Below are positions 58,457 through 64,000 of a stretch of 64,000 nt of DNA, piece after piece. How positions within the stretch are numbered: position 1 is the first letter of the stretch; the number at the start of each line of letters is the position of its first letter. Under the pieces are notes generated by a model. The model was not told the origin of the DNA and did not search any database. It worked only from the letters and a program-made list of their open reading frames with translations. Location: the NCBI RefSeq assembly GCF_001636345.1, contig NZ_KV440945.1:1580975-1644974 (forward strand), written 5' to 3'. Source of the DNA: Cytobacillus gottheilii. GTDB lineage: Bacteria; Bacillota; Bacilli; Bacillales; Cytobacillaceae. The position numbers and the translations under genes were made by a program.

Positions 58457-58975
58457 ATGGTGTTGAAGCATTTTTTACCAAATCAGCATGTGAAAAGTAT
58501 CTTTGAAATAACTCCGGATACGCTGGCTGAAAGAGGTGTTAAGGGAATTATTACCGATTTGGATAACACGCTTGTTGAGTGGGATCGTCCAAACGCAACC
58601 CCGAAACTGATTAAATGGTTCGAGGATATGAAAAATAGCAATATTAAAGTTACGATTGTATCCAATAATAATGAAAATAGAGTAAAGGCATTTTCAGAGC
58701 CGCTTAATATTCCTTTTATATATCAAGCTCGCAAACCAATGGGACGAGCGTTTAGACGTGCATTAGCTGAAATGGGCTTACAGCAGGAAGAAACAGTTGT
58801 AATCGGGGACCAGCTGCTTACAGATGTTCTTGGCGGAAACCGCAGCGGGTTTCACACCGTATTGGTTGTGCCTGTTGCCCAAACAGATGGATTTGTAACA
58901 AGGTTTAACAGAAAAGTGGAAAGACGCATCCTTAATTTCTTCCGGAAAAAAGGGATGATTCAGTGGGAGGATTAA
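58457..58975 (+). CDS. yqeG: YqeG HAD-superfamily phosphatase
   Basis: A 172-residue HAD hydrolase with motif I DLDNTLVEWD, the VSNNNENR motif II, and GDQLLTDVLGGNRSG. Family IIIA, close to mitochondrial PTPMT1-unrelated Gep4-type lipid phosphatases, so a role in phosphatidylglycerol synthesis is possible. First gene of the conserved operon. The ATG at 58457 follows GAGGTG. Confidence 0.9.
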   Translation: MVLKHFLPNQHVKSIFEITPDTLAERGVKGIITDLDNTLVEWDRPNATPKLIKWFEDMKNSNIKVTIVSNNNENRVKAFSEPLNIPFIYQARKPMGRAFRRALAEMGLQQEETVVIGDQLLTDVLGGNRSGFHTVLVVPVAQTDGFVTRFNRKVERRILNFFRKKGMIQWED

Positions 58976-58978
58976 ACA

Positions 58979-60085
58979 TTGAGTGAACAATATGTCTGCA
59001 TTGGATGCGGAGTGAAAATTCAAACAGATGAAAGAGAAGGCTTAGGCTATGCTCCGCCTTCTGCATTGGAAAAAGAGGAAATCATTTGTCAGCGCTGTTT
59101 CCGTTTAAAGCATTACAACGAAATTCAGGACGTCAGCTTAACAGATGATGATTTTCTGAAAATATTAAATGGAATTGGCCAAACAGATGCCCTCATCGTT
59201 AAAATTGTCGATATCTTTGACTTTAATGGCAGCTGGCTGCCTGGGCTGCACCGATTTGTGGGCAAAAATCCAATCCTGCTGGTTGGGAACAAGGTCGACC
59301 TTTTGCCAAAATCAGTTAAGCAGAATAAGCTGATCAATTGGATGAAGCAGGAATCCAAGGAGCTTGGACTAAAGCCTGAGGATGTTTTCCTTGTGAGTGC
59401 AGGCAAAGGACAGAACATGAAAGAAGTGGCAGAAGCGATTGATCACTATCGTGGTGGTAAAGATGTGTATGTGGTCGGCTGTACAAATGTCGGGAAGTCG
59501 ACATTTATAAATCGTATTCTAAAGGAAGTAACAGGTGAAGGAGATATTATTACAACATCTCATTTTCCTGGCACGACTCTTGATATTATTGAGATCCCAC
59601 TTTCTGATGGACAAGCTCTGATGGATACACCAGGGATTATCAATCATCATCAGATGGCACACTTTGTCGATAAGCGTGATCTGAAAGTCATTACGCCGAA
59701 AAAAGAAATTAAGCCAAAAATCTATCAGCTAAATGAAGGGCAGACATTATATTTTGGCGGATTAGCAAGATTTGATTATGTCTCAGGCGGCGGCAAAACC
59801 TCGTTTGTCTGCCATTTCTCAAACGAATTGCTGATTCATCGGACCAAAACAGAGAATGCTGGGGAGCTTTATAAAAATCATGCCGGCGAAATGCTGACAC
59901 CTCCGAGACAGGAGCAAATGGATGATTTCCCGGAGCTGGTGAAGCAGGAGTTCTCGATCAAAGAAGGAAAGACAGATATCGTTTTCTCAGGTTTAGGCTG
60001 GATTACAATTAACGACCCGGGAATTAAAGTTACTGCCTATGTTCCTAAAGGTGTTCATGTAATAACCAGGAAATCACTGATTTAG
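58979..60085 (+). CDS. yqeH: YqeH circularly permuted ribosome-assembly GTPase
   Basis: A 368-residue protein with an N-terminal zinc finger (CIGCG ... CQRCF), then G4 (NKVDLL, about residue 104) ahead of G1 (GCTNVGKST, about 166) and G3 (DTPG), i.e. a circularly permuted order. It acts in 30S subunit assembly. TTG start behind GGGAGGAT, 3 bases after yqeG. Confidence 0.95.
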   Translation: MSEQYVCIGCGVKIQTDEREGLGYAPPSALEKEEIICQRCFRLKHYNEIQDVSLTDDDFLKILNGIGQTDALIVKIVDIFDFNGSWLPGLHRFVGKNPILLVGNKVDLLPKSVKQNKLINWMKQESKELGLKPEDVFLVSAGKGQNMKEVAEAIDHYRGGKDVYVVGCTNVGKSTFINRILKEVTGEGDIITTSHFPGTTLDIIEIPLSDGQALMDTPGIINHHQMAHFVDKRDLKVITPKKEIKPKIYQLNEGQTLYFGGLARFDYVSGGGKTSFVCHFSNELLIHRTKTENAGELYKNHAGEMLTPPRQEQMDDFPELVKQEFSIKEGKTDIVFSGLGWITINDPGIKVTAYVPKGVHVITRKSLI

Positions 60086-60110
60086 TTTTCACGGAAGGGG
60101 AATCAGATTT

Positions 60111-60941
60111 ATGCAAAAGCTATTTGCTGTTATAGGTGATCCGATCGCCCACTCCATGTCACCTCTCATGCATAATGATCTTTTTGGAGTATATGGGATC
60201 AATGCCCATTACCATCCTCTTCTCGTAAAAAAAGAGTCACTGCAAGAGGCTGTTGCAGGCTTGAAGGCCATAGGCATATCGGGATTCAATGTCACAGTAC
60301 CGCATAAAGAAAGAATTATTCCTTTTCTTGATTATGTAGACCCGCTTGCAGGATCCATTGGTGCTGTTAACACAGTAGTCAATAAAGAAGGCAAATTGCA
60401 TGGCTATAATACGGACGGCACTGGTTATGTGGCAGGATTGCAGACGGTACTGCCGGATTTCAAGAACAGGCGGACATTGGTTATTGGAGCTGGAGGAGCA
60501 GCAAGAGGCATTTATTTTGCACTCGCTGCTGCTGGCCTGCAGCACATTGATTTGTGCAATCGGACTGCAGAGAAGGCTGAGCTTATTAAGAATGAGTGTC
60601 CATATGAAGTGCAAACAACCGTTTATTCAAAGGACATGGCGGAAAAAGAATTGTCACAGTATGGGTTAATCATCCAGACAACGCCAATTGGAATGTCGGC
60701 AGCCAGTCAAGGCTTCCCCCTATCTTTACAGCGTCTCGATTCCAAAACATTTGTCAGCGATATTATCTATAATCCACTCTACTCTCCCTTTTTGCTGCAA
60801 GCTCAAAAGGCAGGAGCAGAGATTCAAAACGGCCTGCCAATGTTTGTGTATCAAGGGGCACTAGCGTTTGAACTTTGGACAGGCATAAAACCCGATACAA
60901 ATAGAATGAAAAAACTTGTATTATCACATCTAGGAGGTTAA
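60111..60941 (+). CDS. aroE: Shikimate dehydrogenase
   Basis: A 276-residue protein with SMSPLMHN, NVTVPHKE (catalytic Lys), NTDGTGYV and the NADP-binding GAGGAARGI. It reduces dehydroshikimate to shikimate in aromatic amino-acid synthesis. AAGGGG ribosome binding site. Confidence 0.95.
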   Translation: MQKLFAVIGDPIAHSMSPLMHNDLFGVYGINAHYHPLLVKKESLQEAVAGLKAIGISGFNVTVPHKERIIPFLDYVDPLAGSIGAVNTVVNKEGKLHGYNTDGTGYVAGLQTVLPDFKNRRTLVIGAGGAARGIYFALAAAGLQHIDLCNRTAEKAELIKNECPYEVQTTVYSKDMAEKELSQYGLIIQTTPIGMSAASQGFPLSLQRLDSKTFVSDIIYNPLYSPFLLQAQKAGAEIQNGLPMFVYQGALAFELWTGIKPDTNRMKKLVLSHLGG

Positions 60942-60943
60942 CA

Positions 60944-61234
60944 ATGTTAACAGGTAAACAAAAAAGATTTTTAAGATCAAAGGCACACCATTTGAACCCG
61001 ATTTTTCAAGTTGGAAAAGGCGGCGTCAATGAAAATATGATCGGGCAGATTTGTGAAGCCCTTGAAGCTAGAGAATTGATGAAAATCAGTGTGCTTCAAA
61101 ACTGTGAAGAAGATCGCGATGAAGTGGCAGCAAAGCTGTCAAAAGGTGCACGTGCAGAATTAGTTCAAGTGATCGGAAACACAATAGTACTATATAAAGA
61201 ATCAAGAGAGAATAAGCAAATTCAATTACCATAA
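60944..61234 (+). CDS. yhbY: YhbY/YqeI RNA-binding protein (CRS1-YhbY domain)
   Basis: A 96-residue protein with the CRM domain features LRSKAHHLNPIFQVGKGGVN and the GNTIVLYKES end. It binds pre-50S ribosomes. GGAGG ribosome binding site; 2 bases behind aroE. Confidence 0.93.
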   Translation: MLTGKQKRFLRSKAHHLNPIFQVGKGGVNENMIGQICEALEARELMKISVLQNCEEDRDEVAAKLSKGARAELVQVIGNTIVLYKESRENKQIQLP

Positions 61235-61250
61235 CAGGGAGTGAAGACTT

Positions 61251-61820
61251 CTGAAAAAGGTAGGAATTCTGGGCGGAACCTTTGACCCTCCGCATCTTGG
61301 CCATTTTATTATTGCGAATGAGGTAAAAGAGGAACTTGAGCTTGATGAAATCTGGTTTATGCCAAACCAGGAGCCTCCGCATAAAGTACGGTTAAATTCG
61401 GTGTCGGCTTCAGATCGGGTCATGATGCTGGAGCTTGGCATTACCGGGCACCCTGGTTTTAAAGTAGAAACGATTGAACTGGACAGGCAAGGTCCCTCCT
61501 ACACCTATGACACCATCAAGCAGCTGAATGAGTTATATGAACAATACAGCTTTTATTTTATCATTGGTGCGGACATGGTAGAATATTTGCCCAAGTGGCA
61601 TAACATTAATGAGCTGATCACGATGGTGCAATTCATTGGTGTCAATCGTCCCTCTTATGAGCTTGAAAGCGACTATCCTATTACATATGCTAATGTGCCG
61701 GATGTGGCGATTTCATCCAGTTTGATTCGGGATCGCCTTCAAAAAGGGAGATCCATTACGTATTTAGTTCCGAATGAAATACGTGATTATATAAAGGAGA
61801 AAAAGCTGTATGGATCTTGA
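61251..61820 (+). CDS. nadD: Nicotinate-nucleotide adenylyltransferase with CTG start
   Basis: A 189-residue nucleotidyltransferase: GILGGTFDPPHLGH (HxGH motif) at the start, PNQEPPHK, and ISSSLIRDRLQKGRS (ISSTxIR-type motif). It makes deamido-NAD. In this frame a stop lies at 61242 and no ATG, GTG or TTG occurs before the conserved KKVGILGG, leaving CTG at 61251 (GGGAGTG upstream) as the start. The resulting length equals B. subtilis NadD. A later start would lose the active site. Confidence 0.92.
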   Translation: MKKVGILGGTFDPPHLGHFIIANEVKEELELDEIWFMPNQEPPHKVRLNSVSASDRVMMLELGITGHPGFKVETIELDRQGPSYTYDTIKQLNELYEQYSFYFIIGADMVEYLPKWHNINELITMVQFIGVNRPSYELESDYPITYANVPDVAISSSLIRDRLQKGRSITYLVPNEIRDYIKEKKLYGS

Positions 61821-62388
61821 AAAAGCGCTAAGTCTAGTAAAAGAACAATTAACAGAGAAACGATATATTCATACCATTGGCGTAATGGAAACAGCGATTG
61901 AACTGGCGAAAAAGTATAAAGCTGATGAGAAAAAAGCGGAAATCGCAGCGATTTTCCATGATTATGCGAAGTTCAGACCGAAAGATGAAATGAAAAGCAT
62001 CATCATTGAACAGAAAATGCCGGCAGACTTGCTTTTGCACCACTCTGAATTATGGCATGCTCCTGTAGGGGCTTACCTTGTTAAAGAGGAAGCGGGCATT
62101 GCAGATGAAGAGATATTGGATGCAATCCGCTATCATACATCAGGGCGTGAGCATATGACGCTTTTGGACAAAATTATCTATGTCGCCGATTATATTGAGC
62201 CGGGCCGCAAATTCCCTGGTGTCGAGGAAGTCCGGCTGTCAGCACAAGAAAATTTAGATGCAGCACTTAAACAGGCGATGAGCAATACAATTATATTTTT
62301 AATAAAACAAGGGCAGGCAGTATATCCGCAGACACTAGAGGCTTATAATGGATTATTGTTAAATAGAAAGGACAGATTAAATGACTGA
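61810..62388 (+). CDS. yqeK: YqeK HD-domain hydrolase (Ap4A hydrolase)
   Basis: A 192-residue HD protein with IHTIGVMETAIELAKKY, FHDYAKF (HD), LHHSELWHAPVGAYLV and IRYHTSGR. Members cleave Ap4A to ADP. Overlaps nadD by 11 bases. Confidence 0.92.
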   Translation: MDLEKALSLVKEQLTEKRYIHTIGVMETAIELAKKYKADEKKAEIAAIFHDYAKFRPKDEMKSIIIEQKMPADLLLHHSELWHAPVGAYLVKEEAGIADEEILDAIRYHTSGREHMTLLDKIIYVADYIEPGRKFPGVEEVRLSAQENLDAALKQAMSNTIIFLIKQGQAVYPQTLEAYNGLLLNRKDRLND

Positions 62389-62734
62389 AAAAACATTATT
62401 AAATACAGCTGTAAAAGCAGCAGATGATAAAAGAGCAGAGGATATTATCGCATTAAATATGAAGGGAATTTCCTTAATTGCCGATTATTTTGTGATTTGC
62501 CATGGTAACTCTGACAAGCAAGTACAGGCAATTGCCCGCGAAATCAAAGAAAAAGCAGAAGAGCTTGGACATACAGTTAAGCGTATGGAAGGCTTCGATG
62601 AGGCAAGGTGGATTCTCGTTGATTTAGGAGATGTGGTGGCACATGTCTTCCATAAGGATGAAAGAAATTATTACAATTTAGAACGCCTTTGGGGAGACGC
62701 GCCATCTGAAAATGTTCAAAGCGAGTTAAACTAA
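62381..62734 (+). CDS. rsfS: Ribosomal silencing factor RsfS
   Basis: A 117-residue DUF143 protein (ADYFVICHGNSDKQVQAIA, WILVDLGDVVAHVFHKDERNYYNLERLWGDA pattern). It binds uL14 and blocks subunit joining. Overlaps yqeK by 8 bases. Confidence 0.95.
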   Translation: MTEKTLLNTAVKAADDKRAEDIIALNMKGISLIADYFVICHGNSDKQVQAIAREIKEKAEELGHTVKRMEGFDEARWILVDLGDVVAHVFHKDERNYYNLERLWGDAPSENVQSELN

Positions 62735-63489
62735 TGAGCTATGAGCAGTTCGCTTATCTTTACGATGAGCTGATGAAAGATGTTCCCTATAAAAAATGGG
62801 TTGAAATCATTGAGCAAAAGGCCGCTGAATATCATGTTGCCGGAAAAAAATTGCTGGACCTTGCCTGCGGAACTGGTGAGCTTTCTGTACGCCTTGCAGG
62901 CAGCGGATATGACGTAACAGGAGTAGATCTTTCAGAAGATATGCTTTCTGTTGCAAGGGGGAAGTCTGATGAACAAGGCCTTCCTATCCAGTATTTTCAG
63001 CAGAACATGGCTGAGCTTGAAGGTCTTGGCCTCTTTGACATCATCGGTATTTTTTGCGACTCTCTGAACTATTTGCAAAATGAAGAAGACGTGAAGAGAA
63101 CCTTTGAGGGTGTATTCACACACCTAAAGGATGATGGTCTGTTTATTGCTGATGTTCATTCTGTTTATAAAATGGCGCATATCTTTATGAACCAGACATT
63201 CGCTTTAAACGAAGAAGAAATCAGCTACATATGGGAGAGCTTTGAAGGCGAACACCCTCACAGTGTTGAGCATGAATTAACCTTTTTTGCACTTGATGAG
63301 GCAACAGGCAAATATGACCGCTATGATGAACTCCATTTTCAGCGCACCTATCCTGTTGAACAATACCGAACATGGCTGAACCAGGCTGGCTTTGAAGTGC
63401 TGGACGTTTTAGCAGACTTCTCTGACACCCCGCCGCAGGATGATTCTGAGCGGATCTTTTTCATTTGCAGGAAGCACATGAAAAAATAA
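62734..63489 (+). CDS. yqeM: YqeM SAM-dependent methyltransferase
   Basis: A 251-residue class I methyltransferase (LLDLACGTGELSVRLA, VTGVDLSEDMLSVA). The start overlaps the rsfS stop (TAATG). Substrate unknown; always found in this operon in Bacilli. Confidence 0.9.
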   Translation: MSYEQFAYLYDELMKDVPYKKWVEIIEQKAAEYHVAGKKLLDLACGTGELSVRLAGSGYDVTGVDLSEDMLSVARGKSDEQGLPIQYFQQNMAELEGLGLFDIIGIFCDSLNYLQNEEDVKRTFEGVFTHLKDDGLFIADVHSVYKMAHIFMNQTFALNEEEISYIWESFEGEHPHSVEHELTFFALDEATGKYDRYDELHFQRTYPVEQYRTWLNQAGFEVLDVLADFSDTPPQDDSERIFFICRKHMKK

Positions 63490-63491
63490 GG

Positions 63492-63528
63492 AAAAAGCAA
63501 GATCATGAGAAAATGATCTTGCTTTTTT
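63492..63528. terminator. Terminator between yqeM and comER
   Basis: AAAAGCAAGATCAT and ATGATCTTGCTTTT form a 14-bp stem with A and T runs on both sides. Confidence 0.85.
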
Positions 63529-63566
63529 ATCTTTTTTAAAAGGATTTTGTCTCGTTATCCCGAATA

Positions 63567-64000
63567 CTAGAAGGTATACTGCTTTTTCATGAGATCCAAA
63601 TCATCCGCAAACTTCGCGTGTGTTGCCTTAAATACTTGCTCAAACACATCTCCTAGCTCACTTTCCAGTACCTTAATGCCTTCTCCTGTAATTCCGCCTT
63701 TCACACAGACCTTTTCCTGCAATGTCGGCAGCGTATAATACCCTTTTCTCAAAAGTTCACCCAAACCAATCAGCATCTCGCCAGCAAGCTTTGTAGCTGT
63801 TTCCTGATCGATCTCCGTTTCATTTACCGCTGCCGTAATAAAACGCTGTGTTAAATAACTATAAAAGGCTGGTCCGCAGCTGACAATATCAGATGCCACA
63901 CGCGTAATATTTTCTTCAATTTCGACCGGCGCAGAGATTGAAGCGAATAGAGCTTTCAGGTTCGCCTTCCACTTCTCAGCGCACCGATCACCGTAGCTAA
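63567..64000 (-). CDS. comER: ComER (pyrroline-5-carboxylate reductase-like), C-terminal part (cut by window end)
   Basis: The frame is open to the end of the window. The visible part has ALFASISAPVEIEENITRVA, SDIVSCGPAFYSYL and the helical dimerisation domain of ProC-like proteins (GGITGEGIKVLE). Position, convergent to yqeM, is that of comER in B. subtilis. The N-terminal Rossmann domain lies outside the window. Confidence 0.88.
   Translation of the reverse strand, partial: SYGDRCAEKWKANLKALFASISAPVEIEENITRVASDIVSCGPAFYSYLTQRFITAAVNETEIDQETATKLAGEMLIGLGELLRKGYYTLPTLQEKVCVKGGITGEGIKVLESELGDVFEQVFKATHAKFADDLDLMKKQYTF

Overview
The window is chromosomal DNA from an endospore-forming member of the Bacillaceae (Bacillus/Cytobacillus-like). 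Evidence: sigK with pro-sequence and intervening element, sda with DnaA boxes, the conserved yqeG-yqeH-aroE-yhbY-nadD-yqeK-rsfS-yqeM/comER cluster, mccB-yrhC, YrzI-type micro-proteins, an S-box riboswitch, AGGAGG-type ribosome binding sites, frequent TTG/GTG starts and moderately low GC.

Layout. 1-2.2 kb: end of mccB, yrhC, a 20-bp-period repeat, and a run of very small genes including YrzI-type proteins. 2.5-30.7 kb: sigK split in two by a 27,442-bp sigK-intervening (skin-type) element. Joining the two AATGAA junctions restores a 239-codon pro-sigma-K frame. The large serine recombinase (SpoIVCA type) lies just inside the left junction. 30.8-54.2 kb: ordinary chromosomal genes (PhzF, GNAT, DMT transporter/AraC regulator, sensor kinase, small membrane proteins, HpaB-like hydroxylase, chemotaxis receptor, S-box-controlled FMN monooxygenase plus ATP-grasp enzyme, two M3 peptidases, a cell-wall amidase, lipoproteins). 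54.26-56.15 kb: a group II intron directly behind a terminator. 56.2-64 kb: pssA, psd, sda and the yqeG...yqeM operon ending at convergent comER.

Inside the skin-type element there are two different cargos. Left (4.5-13.3 kb): an ImmA-like peptidase, a membrane/coiled-coil protein pair, a three-gene module whose last gene is a PD-(D/E)XK-type nuclease split by an IS21-family element (8-bp target duplication TATAAGAT), and a membrane-anchored Mrr-like nuclease co-transcribed with an XRE repressor. Right (13.4-28.9 kb): a divergent XRE pair, small early genes, a primase-helicase, a tyrosine recombinase homologue that has lost catalytic residues, and a dense plus-strand operon resembling the morphogenesis module of a filamentous phage. 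That operon holds several single-span micro-proteins, a pVIII-like coat protein followed by a strong terminator, two secreted pIII-like adsorption candidates, a hydrophobic pVI-like protein, a pI/Zot-type assembly ATPase without the usual membrane/periplasmic part, and a secreted lytic transglycosylase. The order small proteins - VIII - III - VI - I matches Ff phage. A conserved coat-like segment occurs three times: in the major coat candidate, at the C-terminus of an adsorption candidate, and in a second coat gene.

The main claim is therefore that this skin element carries (or descends from) an inovirus-like filamentous element of a Gram-positive spore former, with primase-helicase replication and no secretin. 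Assignments come from reading motifs and gene order; no searches were run.
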